The notes beneath the pieces are model-generated. The model was not told where the DNA came from. It saw only the letters and a list, made by a program, of their open reading frames with translations, and did not search any database. The translations under genes were made by a program, and so were the position numbers. A DNA stretch of 64,000 nucleotides from an uncultured Collinsella sp. GTDB lineage: Bacteria; Actinomycetota; Coriobacteriia; Coriobacteriales; Coriobacteriaceae. Location of the stretch: contig UQIN01000008.1 in assembly GCA_900541035.1 (NCBI GenBank), positions 1-64,000 on the forward strand, written 5' to 3'. Positions 50,218-58,210 of this stretch are shown piece after piece; position 1 is the first letter of the stretch, and each line of letters starts with the position of its first letter.

Positions 50218-51789
50218 ATGCGGTCGATTCTTCCCAAGGGGGAAAACAGAAAGCGCCACAGAATCGCGGCGCGCGCGATCGCCTGCGTTCTCGTCGCCCT
50301 GCTCGCGCTTCCCTTCGCGGGGTGCAGTGCGAGCCCGAACGCGACCGGTGCCACGACGGGCTCTCAGGAATACACTGTGAGCGTCTCGCTTTCCGGCGGG
50401 TCAGGGCGCGCAAGCATCGCCTCACCAACCACAATTGTGAAGGATGGCGACACCTACACCGCGACCATCACCTGGTCGAGTTCGAACTACGACAAGATGA
50501 CCGTCGACGGCGTGGACTACGCGCCCATAAACGACGGCGGCAACTCCACGTTCGAGATACCCGTCACGCTCGACGAGGACATCGCCGTGTCGGCCGAGAC
50601 CGTCGCCATGTCGACGCCGCACACCATCGACTACACGATCCACTTCGACTCATCCACCATGAAGGAGAAATCGGGCGACGAAGCAAGCGGCGGCTCCCCT
50701 GCGGGAACGGCTTCAAGCGCCGCGGCCGACTTCCACAACGCCGATTTGGGCTGCGGCTGGAAGCCGACGGGGACGCTTCAGCTTGAATACGCCGAACACT
50801 TCACTGTCGACGAGTTCGAAGGCGGCCTGCGGCTTATCTGCATTTCGAACGGGGAGCGCTTCCTCGTGGTGCCGCAAGATGCGAAGGTACCTGATGGGTT
50901 GAGCTCCGACATCGCGGTCATAAGGCGCCCCGCCGACAAGGTGTACCTCGTGTCGTCGGCGACGATGTGCCTGGTCGACGCGCTCGATGCGAACGACAAT
51001 ATCATCATGTCGGGCACGAAGGCCGACGATTGCTCGGTCGCGGGCTTCAAAAGCGCACTCGAAAGTGGGGCGATCGCCTACGGCGGCAAGTACAGCGAGC
51101 CCGACTACGAGCGAATATCGGCCTCGGGCTGCACGCTCGCCATCGAGAACACCATGATCAACCACACGCCCGATGTGAAGGAAAAGCTGCAGAAGCTCGG
51201 GCTCGTCGTGCTCACCGAACAGTCGTCGAGCGAGCCCGAAGCACTCGGGCGCGTCGAGTGGATTAAGCTTTTCGGCGTCCTGTTCGACAAGGAAGACGAG
51301 GCCGCGCACCTGTTCAACGAGCAGAAGACCCGCGTCGAGCAAACGTCGGGGCTCGCGTCGTCAGGTAAAACCGTGGCGTATTTCTACATTAACTCGAACG
51401 GGGCCGCCGTCACGCGGCGGGCGGGCGACTACGTGGCGCAGATGATCGAGCTTGCAGGCGGCAGCTACGCGCTCGATGACGCGCAGACGGCGTCGACGTC
51501 AGGTTCATCAGTAACGCTCGAAATGGAGCGCTTCTACGCGACGGCGAAGGATGCCGACATCATCATCTACAACGGCACCATCGACGAATCGGTTGCCACC
51601 TTGAACGACTTCGTAGGCAAAAACGCGCTATTGTCGCAGTTCAAAGCCGTGAAGAACGGCAACGTCTGGGTCACAAGCGCCGACATGTACCAGCAGATGA
51701 CTTCTACCGCCGACATTATCGACGAGCTGCACGGGGCGTTCACCGGCGATGACGCGAGCGACTTCCATTATCTGAGAAAGCTCGGCTAG
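50218..51789 (+). CDS. Substrate-binding lipoprotein of an iron-complex/cobalamin-type ABC importer (BtuF/FecB-like)
   Basis: A 523-residue lipoprotein (signal IACVLVALLALPFAGC). Residues about 45-150 are the beta-rich domain shared with the preceding lipoprotein; residues about 200-523 are a class III periplasmic-binding fold with ISASGCTLAIENTMINHTPDVKEKLQKLGL and the long connecting helix EWIKLFGVLFDKEDEAAHLFNEQ. The two-domain build is unusual; ordinary BtuF is about 260-300 residues. Riboswitch control and the following permease and ATPase favour corrinoids; haem or ferric siderophore are alternatives. Confidence 0.85.
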   Translation: MRSILPKGENRKRHRIAARAIACVLVALLALPFAGCSASPNATGATTGSQEYTVSVSLSGGSGRASIASPTTIVKDGDTYTATITWSSSNYDKMTVDGVDYAPINDGGNSTFEIPVTLDEDIAVSAETVAMSTPHTIDYTIHFDSSTMKEKSGDEASGGSPAGTASSAAADFHNADLGCGWKPTGTLQLEYAEHFTVDEFEGGLRLICISNGERFLVVPQDAKVPDGLSSDIAVIRRPADKVYLVSSATMCLVDALDANDNIIMSGTKADDCSVAGFKSALESGAIAYGGKYSEPDYERISASGCTLAIENTMINHTPDVKEKLQKLGLVVLTEQSSSEPEALGRVEWIKLFGVLFDKEDEAAHLFNEQKTRVEQTSGLASSGKTVAYFYINSNGAAVTRRAGDYVAQMIELAGGSYALDDAQTASTSGSSVTLEMERFYATAKDADIIIYNGTIDESVATLNDFVGKNALLSQFKAVKNGNVWVTSADMYQQMTSTADIIDELHGAFTGDDASDFHYLRKLG

Positions 51790-51793
51790 CGCC

Positions 51794-52834
51794 ATGAGAA
51801 GCCGGCTTTCCATGGCATACGACGAATCGGGGCGCGCCGCGCGGTGTCGCGTCGTGACGGCGCTGCTCGCTGTTGCCCTCATCGTGCTCGTCGGGGCCAA
51901 CCTGTGCATCGGGAGCGTGCTCGTGCCCGCAGACCACATCCCCGGCATCCTTTCGGGCGGCGCGGCCAATTCCATGGAAAGCCAAGTCATCTGGGAGATT
52001 CGCCTGCCGCGCGTGCTTTCAGCCGTGCTTCTCGGCGGGGCACTTTCGCTCTCCGGGTTCCTGCTGCAGACGTTTTTCAACAACCCCATCGCCGACCCGT
52101 TCATCTTGGGCGTCTCCTCGGGCGCAAAGTTCGTCGTCGCGCTTACGATGATTGTACTTCTGGGCGCGAACCAGGCCATGTCCTCCCCGGCCATGGTGGC
52201 CGCAGCGTTTCTGGGCTCGCTTATCACCATCAGCTTCGTGCTCCTCATCGCACGGCGCATAAGTTCCATGGCCATGCTCATCGTGGCAGGCGTCATGGTG
52301 GGATACATCTGCTCAGCGGCGACGAACTTCCTCATCGCCTTCGCCGACGACCAGTCCATCGTGAACCTGCACAACTGGTCTTTGGGTAGCTTCTCGGGTT
52401 CGAGCTGGGACGACGTCGCGGTCATCGCGGTCGTGGTGATCACCGTGAGCGCATGCGTATTCGCGATATCGAAGCCCCTTTCCGCCTTCCAGCTGGGAGA
52501 AGCCTACGCGAAAAGCGTCGGCGTGAACGTCGCACGCTTCCGCGTGGTGCTCGTCCTTCTAGCGAGCATGCTCTCCGCCTGCGTGACCGCTTTCGCTGGT
52601 CCGGTGTCGTTCGTAGGCATCGCAGTTCCGCATCTCGTGAAGTCGGCGCTGAAGTCGTCGAAGCCCATCCGCGTGATTCCTGCGTGCTTCTTGGGAGGCG
52701 CCATCTTCTGCGCGGGCTGCGATTTGATCGCGCGCACGCTGTTCTCTCCCGTCGAGCTTTCCATCAGCGCCGTCACCGCCATCTTCGGCGCGCCGGTGGT
52801 TATCGCGCTCATGTTGAAGAAACGAGTGAGGTAG
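51794..52834 (+). CDS. ABC importer permease, FecCD/BtuC family
   Basis: A 346-residue polytopic protein with the family blocks IRLPRVLSAVLLGGALSLSGFLLQ, NPIADPFILGVSSGA, and FAGPVSFVGIAVPHLVK (the ATPase-contact region). The hydrophobicity suggests about ten helices as in BtuC. It begins 4 nt after the binding-protein stop and is followed at once by the ATPase (TAG then ATG). Confidence 0.92.
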   Translation: MRSRLSMAYDESGRAARCRVVTALLAVALIVLVGANLCIGSVLVPADHIPGILSGGAANSMESQVIWEIRLPRVLSAVLLGGALSLSGFLLQTFFNNPIADPFILGVSSGAKFVVALTMIVLLGANQAMSSPAMVAAAFLGSLITISFVLLIARRISSMAMLIVAGVMVGYICSAATNFLIAFADDQSIVNLHNWSLGSFSGSSWDDVAVIAVVVITVSACVFAISKPLSAFQLGEAYAKSVGVNVARFRVVLVLLASMLSACVTAFAGPVSFVGIAVPHLVKSALKSSKPIRVIPACFLGGAIFCAGCDLIARTLFSPVELSISAVTAIFGAPVVIALMLKKRVR

Positions 52835-54151
52835 ATGGGGGAATTCATGCCGCGGCCCAAAACGCTCGGAGGGGGCATTCCATGCTTAGACAGTCCTGAG
52901 CTCGCGCGAAAGCGCCAGAAGGCACTTTCGGCTCGTGCGGGACTGCGCGCGGAACGCCTCCTCCGAGCGGAGTCGAACCTCGAAACCCCGGTCGAAACGC
53001 AGGCTGACGGAGCACCGCTTTTCCGCATAAGCGACCTGTCGGCGGGCTACGACAAGAAGGTCGTAGTCGAAGGCGTCGATCTGGAGGTTCGCGCGGGCGA
53101 CGTCGTGGCGCTCATCGGGCCGAACGGCTCGGGCAAGTCGACCATCTTGAAAACCATCACACGCCATCTGGCACCGCTTGCCGGCGCGGTCGAGCTCGAC
53201 GGGCGGGAGATTTCCCGATGGAAGACGGCGGAGTTCGCAAGGAACCTTGCCGTTATGCTGACAGATCGCCCCCGGACCGAGCTCCTCACCTGCCGCGATA
53301 TCGTAGAGGCAGGAAGGCATCCCTACACCGGGCGAATGGGCACACTCTTGCCCGACGACCATAGTCGGGTCGACGAGGCCATGAAAACCGCACATGTGGA
53401 AGAGCTCGCCGAGCGCGACTTCATGCAGATAAGCGACGGGCAACGCCAGCGCGTCATGCTCGCACGCGCCATCGCGCAGGATCCGCGTGTGCTCGTGCTC
53501 GACGAGCCCACATCGTATCTCGATATCCGCTACCAGATCGACCTGCTGCGAATACTTCGCCACCTTGCGAAATCGCAGAATGTGGCTGTCATCATGTCCA
53601 TCCACGAACTCGAGCTCGCGCAGAAAAGCGCCGACAAGGTGATTTGCGTGAAGGACGGTCGGGTCTTCCGCGCCGGCGCACCCGAGGACATATTCACGCG
53701 CGAGACGATTGGCGAGCTCTACGGCCTTCAACATGGCACCTTCAACGAGCGCTTCGGCAGCGTGGAAATTGGGCGCCCGCACGGCGATGCGCACACGTTC
53801 GTCATCGCCGGCGCGGGTACGGGGTCGGCTGTGTTTCGCCAGCTCATCCGGCAGGGCAAGGCGTTCTACGCGGGCGTTCTGCACGAAGGGGACATCGACT
53901 GTGAGCTCGCGCGCGACCTGGCGGCGGAATGCGTGGCCGAGCGCGCCTTCGAGCCTATCGGGGATAAAACCATAGCCCACGCCAAAGAGCTCCTCGTCCA
54001 CTGTGCGCGCCTTATCGTGTGCCCCGCCGCCTTCGGCACCATAAACGCCCGCAACGCAGAGCTCGTCGAGTTCGCACGCTCGCATGGTATCGAGGTCATG
54101 CGAGCGTGCGAAGGCGCATCGGAGGATTCCCAATTGGAGTGGGAAGGATAA
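52835..54151 (+). CDS. ABC importer ATPase (BtuD/FecE-like) with extra C-terminal domain
   Basis: Residues about 60-300 form a normal importer ATPase: LIGPNGSGKST (Walker A), ISDGQRQRVMLARAIAQDP (signature, with ISDGQ in place of LSGGQ) and VLVLDEPTSYLDIRYQ (Walker B). A 50-residue Arg/Ala-rich N-terminal extension precedes it. About 140 residues follow (HTFVIAGAGTGSAVFRQL ... LIVCPAAFGTINARNAELVEFARS), which look like a separate Rossmann-like domain not found in ordinary BtuD or FecE; function unknown. ATG 52847 (behind GGGGGAATTC) is an alternative start. Last gene of the riboswitch-led unit. Confidence 0.88.
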   Translation: MGEFMPRPKTLGGGIPCLDSPELARKRQKALSARAGLRAERLLRAESNLETPVETQADGAPLFRISDLSAGYDKKVVVEGVDLEVRAGDVVALIGPNGSGKSTILKTITRHLAPLAGAVELDGREISRWKTAEFARNLAVMLTDRPRTELLTCRDIVEAGRHPYTGRMGTLLPDDHSRVDEAMKTAHVEELAERDFMQISDGQRQRVMLARAIAQDPRVLVLDEPTSYLDIRYQIDLLRILRHLAKSQNVAVIMSIHELELAQKSADKVICVKDGRVFRAGAPEDIFTRETIGELYGLQHGTFNERFGSVEIGRPHGDAHTFVIAGAGTGSAVFRQLIRQGKAFYAGVLHEGDIDCELARDLAAECVAERAFEPIGDKTIAHAKELLVHCARLIVCPAAFGTINARNAELVEFARSHGIEVMRACEGASEDSQLEWEG

Positions 54152-54166
54152 ACTGGACTTTTTTAA

Positions 54167-54259
54167 GGATCCTCAGGCTACAGCTCCTACGCCGGCGAGG
54201 TCTCCAAGGCGCCGGAGAACCTCGTGAACAGGAATTTCCACGCCGACGAGCCCAACTAG
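54167..54259 (+). pseudogene. Remnant of an IS3-family transposase
   Basis: The frame reads SGYSSYAGEVSKAPENL, VNRNFHADEPN, then a stop (54257-54259). This is the linker just before the integrase core in IS3/IS150-group OrfB proteins (YxSYxGExSxAPEN...FxADxPN). The parts before and after are gone. It marks the right-hand edge of the GC-rich cobalamin region, 16 bases after the ATPase stop. Confidence 0.75.
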
Positions 54260-54261
54260 GC

Positions 54262-54873
54262 CTAATCCAAGCGAGATTCCAGACTCGAAAGGCCGTTGAG
54301 CGTGAGGTCGTTGGCAACCTCCGAGACGCGCTCGATAGGAACCGAGCCATCAGACAATGCCCACGTGCGATAGATACCGATAATACCCGACAGCAAAAAC
54401 GACAGATAATAGTCGAACATCTCGTCCTTGAGACCTTGAGGCAGCAGATCGCGCTCGGCAATCTCGTGCTCGAGCGGCGCACGAAGACGAGCCATAAAAT
54501 CATCGAGCGGAATGTTCTCGATAAGTTGACGATTAAGCACCAAGTTGTTGCACAGTGCCTCGTTAACGGTTTTAAAGAAGGTCGCCGCCGCGCCAAGAGC
54601 GCGCTCGTTGGTGTCGCCGTCCATTGAAGCAAGCGTTTTCTCGACCGAGTCGACAATCATCTCCACCACATCGACGGCAATGGCATCGAGCAGGCCGTCA
54701 ACCGTACCAAAGTGAACGTAAAAGGTCTTGCGGTCGACATTGGCCTCGCGCGCAATAGCACTCACCGTAATGTCTGCCAGCGGCTTTTCCATGAGCAGGC
54801 GCTCGAAAGCCGAAAGGATGGCATTACGGCTGCGAACGATGCGACGATCAAGACGCGGTTTGCTGGTTGCCAT
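54262..54873 (-). CDS. TetR-family transcriptional regulator
   Basis: A 203-residue repressor. The N-terminal helix-turn-helix is clear (ILSAFERLLMEKPLADITVSAIAREANVDRKTFYVHFGTVDGLLDAI); the all-helical C-terminal ligand domain has no recognisable ligand signature. ATG 54873 is preceded by GAAGGGACACGCCC. A 7-bp inverted repeat lies upstream and may be its own operator. The upstream neighbour in the same direction is the flippase-like gene; the target genes are not evident. Confidence 0.88.
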   Translation of the reverse strand: MATSKPRLDRRIVRSRNAILSAFERLLMEKPLADITVSAIAREANVDRKTFYVHFGTVDGLLDAIAVDVVEMIVDSVEKTLASMDGDTNERALGAAATFFKTVNEALCNNLVLNRQLIENIPLDDFMARLRAPLEHEIAERDLLPQGLKDEMFDYYLSFLLSGIIGIYRTWALSDGSVPIERVSEVANDLTLNGLSSLESRLD

Positions 54874-54916
54874 GGGCGTGTCCCTTCGATATGCGAGCAT
54901 TCATCAACAGATGAGA

Positions 54917-54940
54917 GATAATCTACGTAAGAGGATTATC
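54917..54940. promoter_or_regulatory. Inverted repeat upstream of the TetR gene, candidate operator
   Basis: GATAATC (54917-54923) and GATTATC (54934-54940) are perfect reverse complements separated by 10 nt, a spacing plausible for a TetR dimer. Read on the minus strand the second arm supplies GATAAT, a -10-like hexamer, so binding would cover the promoter. Confidence 0.4.
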
Positions 54941-54989
54941 CCCCATACAGCACAAATATGCCTCGCATCATGAAGAACGCACGACTGCC

Positions 54990-56297
54990 CTACTGCGACT
55001 TAGGGTGCTTCTTCTTATTGAGTGCCGACGGAGATACGCGAATACCGTCTCCTGTCTGACGCACATAGGCCTTATGAGCCGGCTTTGCGGTCCCAGAAGC
55101 CTTCTGAGCGTGCTTCTTGGGATCAACGGTAACAGCATTCGTGGGGTGCGGCTTAGTGGGCGCAGAGGGCGTCTGAGGCGTGCGGCCGAGCTTGCGCATC
55201 ACGCGATCCCAGCGCGCATGGATGCTCTCGTTGTGGGCGCTCTTAAGTCCCAGCAGGGGCGCAGCCAAAATGGTAGGCGCAATAAACGTAATGAGACGCC
55301 ACAGCAGATAGCCGGCGGTCGAAGCCGAACCGAAGAAATGACCCAAGAACAATGCAAAGCCGCCCTCAGCGCCACCAGTTCCACCGGGCAAGGGAACCGC
55401 AGAGCTTAACAGCTGGACAAAGGCGCTCGCGGCCATGACCGAGAAAAAGTCGACCTCGTGGTGGCCAAAGGCAAGCATCAGGAAATACGGAACCAGATAG
55501 AAAAACGCGAGCTGCAGCATGGTGATAAACACGGTGAGCAGCATGGAAGAAAAATGTCCGGCCGAAAGCTTGAACTTCTCGGAGAAGGAGTAGATCTCGC
55601 CATCGACAAACGTGCGCCAACCCTCGATCTTAGTGGCCGAGACACCAATGCGCTCGAGCCAATTGATGATGCAATGGGCGACGCGCGTGACGGTCTTAGG
55701 CATGAGCGCGACGGCGAAGATGCCAAGCAAGATGCAGCAGTGTCCACCAAAGCTAAAGACGCACAGCAGCGTCATGTCGCCGTAGCGTTCGGCAAAAAAC
55801 GGCATACGGGCGAGCAGCAGGATAGCGCCCCAGGCGACCAGGCCAAACTGGTACACGATAAAACGCGTGAATTGCGTGGCGCCGGCCTCGCCCACGTTTT
55901 GGCCCGCCTTGGTCAGGCGGTAGATCTGGGCGGGAGTCGAGCCCATCATCATGGGCGTCAGGTTGCCAAAGAAGATGCCACTCGCCTCGACCGAGATCAG
56001 GTCGCGGATGCCGACGGGCGAATTGGGATCGAGCCAGACGGCGATCGCATAGGCCACAATGCCAAAGAACAGGTACATGAACATGCAAAGACACGCGACA
56101 ACGAGCCATGACGCCTGGACGCTCGACATAGCGGCCCAGAACTGCCCCATCTGCCCGGTTACCACCAGATAGACGATATAACCTACCAGCACGACGCCGA
56201 TAAAGATGGCGCCGCGGCGTGCGCTCTTATTGTCATCTCCGCCCGAGGCCTCAACCTCGACCTGGGGCTTAGACGTATGCTGAGAGGACTCCGTCAT
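54990..56297 (-). CDS. Flippase-like / lysylphosphatidylglycerol-synthase-TM (UPF0104) membrane protein
   Basis: A 435-residue polytopic protein of the PF03706 type. The N-terminus is polar, about eight hydrophobic segments follow (first at about residues 30-50, IFIGVVLVGYIVYLVV), and it has the family blocks ISVEASGIFFGNLTPMMMGSTPAQIYRLTKAG and SSAVPLPGGTGGAEGGFALFLG. Members move or modify lipids or glycolipids; no catalytic LPG-synthase domain is attached, so a transport-like role is more likely. The last 70 residues are Lys/Pro-rich and cytoplasmic. AGAAGGAGTCTC precedes ATG 56297. Confidence 0.85.
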   Translation of the reverse strand: MTESSQHTSKPQVEVEASGGDDNKSARRGAIFIGVVLVGYIVYLVVTGQMGQFWAAMSSVQASWLVVACLCMFMYLFFGIVAYAIAVWLDPNSPVGIRDLISVEASGIFFGNLTPMMMGSTPAQIYRLTKAGQNVGEAGATQFTRFIVYQFGLVAWGAILLLARMPFFAERYGDMTLLCVFSFGGHCCILLGIFAVALMPKTVTRVAHCIINWLERIGVSATKIEGWRTFVDGEIYSFSEKFKLSAGHFSSMLLTVFITMLQLAFFYLVPYFLMLAFGHHEVDFFSVMAASAFVQLLSSAVPLPGGTGGAEGGFALFLGHFFGSASTAGYLLWRLITFIAPTILAAPLLGLKSAHNESIHARWDRVMRKLGRTPQTPSAPTKPHPTNAVTVDPKKHAQKASGTAKPAHKAYVRQTGDGIRVSPSALNKKKHPKSQ

Positions 56298-56402
56298 GAG
56301 ACTCCTTCTAACAGTCAAAATATCTTGGTTATTGTACCCGTAAGGGCCATAGGCAGAACGCAAAGCTCTGGTTCAAACGGGAATTGCAGACGGTTGTTTG
56401 AA

Positions 56403-56436
56403 AATAAAAAACCCGGCCTTCCATGGGAAGCCCGGG
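56403..56436 (-). terminator. Terminator of tRNA-Glu
   Basis: On the minus strand ACCCGGGCTTCC pairs with GGAAGGCCGGGT around CAT, followed by TTTTTATTTT. Confidence 0.85.
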
Positions 56437-56447
56437 TATCAAATGCG

Positions 56448-56524
56448 TGGTAGCCCGTACCAGATTCGAACTGGTGATCTCCGCCTTGAGAGGGCGGCGT
56501 CCTAAACCGCTAGACGAACGGGCC
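56448..56524 (-). tRNA. tRNA-Glu (anticodon CTC)
   Basis: On the minus strand GGCCCGT pairs with ACGGGCT in the acceptor stem (one G-U), D-arm GTC...GAC region contains TAGCGGTTTAGG, the anticodon stem CCGCC/GGCGG holds loop CTCTCAA (anticodon CTC), and the T-arm CCAGTTCGAATCTGG is canonical. CCA is encoded. It lies downstream of cca in the same direction. Confidence 0.95.
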
Positions 56525-56558
56525 ACATGACATCTGCACTGCCGTGCTGCGAAGAAAT

Positions 56559-56587
56559 ATATTACGGGACAAAAAACGTCAGCGCAA
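56559..56587 (-). promoter_or_regulatory. Likely promoter of tRNA-Glu
   Basis: Minus-strand TTGCGC (56582-56587), 17-bp spacer and TAATAT (56559-56564) lie about 35 bases ahead of the tRNA 5' end. Confidence 0.5.
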
Positions 56588-56651
56588 GAAGAAATTCCAA
56601 ATTGCCAAAAAATTGTCGGCAGGTTATGGAACACGCAGGTAAACTGGGTAG

Positions 56652-58046
56652 CTAATTCAAGTTGAGATGGACCAAAAGAGCTTCGCGATCGTTGGGAATG
56701 TTGTCTTCGATCACGGCGTCGAGGGCGGAGTTGAGAAGCTGACCCAGTTCCGGCCCGGGCTTGACTCCGGCACGGATCAGGTCGCCGCCGTTGATGGAGA
56801 GCATCTTGAGCGTATAGGGCTCCCCTGCCTTCAGCAGCTCGTGCGCCATCGCGCGCATCTCCTCAATCGTCTCAACGTAATAGAAGCACGACGGGGCCTT
56901 GCCAAGTGTGTCGGCACGCTTAAGGTCCATGAGCTCGTCAATCAGGCGGGCCGTGTCGACGCCCTCACCCGAAAGCGCGCGCATCATATTGAGCAGACAG
57001 GAGCGCTCGGGGCGCAGCGGCTTGTCATGGTATTTGATGAGCAGGCACACGTCGCGCACCAAGTCGTGCGAGAGCGCCAGGCGATCCATAATGACGCGCG
57101 CCTTCTTGGCGCCGAGCTCGGGATGACCGTAGAAGTGTCCGCTACCGGCATGGTCGACCGTGAAGCACTCGGGCTTGGACACATCGTGCAAAAACGCCGC
57201 CCACATAAGGCTCGACGAGGGCGCGACGCCGTCACACAGCGCGAGCTCCCCCGCCACCGTCAGCACACGGGCAATATGCACGTAGACGTTAAACGCATGA
57301 TAGACACTGCGCTGATCAAACCCGCGACCCGCTGCCAACTCGGGCACGGCGGCGCAGATGAGCTCGGGATAGCGGAGCATCGCGTCTCCCCCATGACCGG
57401 TCGAAAGAATGCCCTCGAGCTCAATACCCACACGCTCACGCGCCACGGCATCGAGCAGCGGCGCGCACTCGGCAAGCGCACGCTTGGTCTCGGGCTCAAT
57501 CATAAAGTCCAGACGGCAGGCAAAGCGCACCGCACGCAGCATGCGCAGGGCGTCCTCGTTAAAGCGACGCTTGGGATCGCCGACAGCGCGAATCAGCTTG
57601 CGCTCCAAGTCACCCTGGCCGTCGTAGCGGTCGACAAGCCCGCGCTCGGGATGCCAGGCCATGGCATTGACGGTAAAGTCGCGGCGCACCAGATCGTCCT
57701 CGAGCGAGGCGGCACGCTCCACACTCTGGGGATGACGACCATCGGTGTAAAAGCCATCCAGACGGTACGTGGTGACCTCGATACGCTCGCCATCGGAAAT
57801 AGCCGTGATTCCGCCAAATTTAATGCCCGACTCCACAACCGCGATGCCGGCGGCCTCGAGCGCCGCTTTGGACTCCTGCCACAGGCCGCTACAGCACATA
57901 TCAACATCGTGGCTGGGGTACCCCATCAGGGCGTCGCGCACCCAACCGCCCACGTACCAAGCCTCAAGACCAGCCGCCTCAAGCGCGCGCAGGACGCGCA
58001 GGGACGCATCGGACGGTTGAGTACCGTTGAGCGAAACATTGCACAT
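56652..58046 (-). CDS. cca: CCA tRNA nucleotidyltransferase with HD domain
   Basis: Adds or repairs the 3' CCA of tRNAs. The 464-residue protein starts with the nucleotidyltransferase head AWYVGGWVRDALMGYPSHDVDM (catalytic DxD in HDVDM), then RRDFTVNAMAW and RFNEDALRMLRAVRFACRL. The second half holds an HD module (AAFLHDVSKPECF, and IKYHDKP) as in class II CCA enzymes with phosphohydrolase activity. AGGAGG stands 8 nt before the ATG. Confidence 0.93.
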   Translation of the reverse strand: MCNVSLNGTQPSDASLRVLRALEAAGLEAWYVGGWVRDALMGYPSHDVDMCCSGLWQESKAALEAAGIAVVESGIKFGGITAISDGERIEVTTYRLDGFYTDGRHPQSVERAASLEDDLVRRDFTVNAMAWHPERGLVDRYDGQGDLERKLIRAVGDPKRRFNEDALRMLRAVRFACRLDFMIEPETKRALAECAPLLDAVARERVGIELEGILSTGHGGDAMLRYPELICAAVPELAAGRGFDQRSVYHAFNVYVHIARVLTVAGELALCDGVAPSSSLMWAAFLHDVSKPECFTVDHAGSGHFYGHPELGAKKARVIMDRLALSHDLVRDVCLLIKYHDKPLRPERSCLLNMMRALSGEGVDTARLIDELMDLKRADTLGKAPSCFYYVETIEEMRAMAHELLKAGEPYTLKMLSINGGDLIRAGVKPGPELGQLLNSALDAVIEDNIPNDREALLVHLNLN

Positions 58047-58149
58047 GCCTATGGCCTCCTGCGACTATCAAATTGGCTATCGATTGCGTCTGCAAAAAGT
58101 CTAGCAAGAAACAGCCTCCACTGCACACGCAAGTCCGATAAACAAAAAC

Positions 58150-58178
58150 GCATCCGTCCTAGTCTAAGACGGATGCGA
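58150..58178 (-). terminator. Terminator of the 1-phosphofructokinase gene at 58211
   Basis: GCATCCGTC (58151-58159) pairs with GACGGATGC (58169-58177); on the minus strand it is followed by GTTTTTGTTT. Confidence 0.85.
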
Positions 58179-58210
58179 AATAATCAAACTATTCAGACAA
58201 GGTGCCGGAA

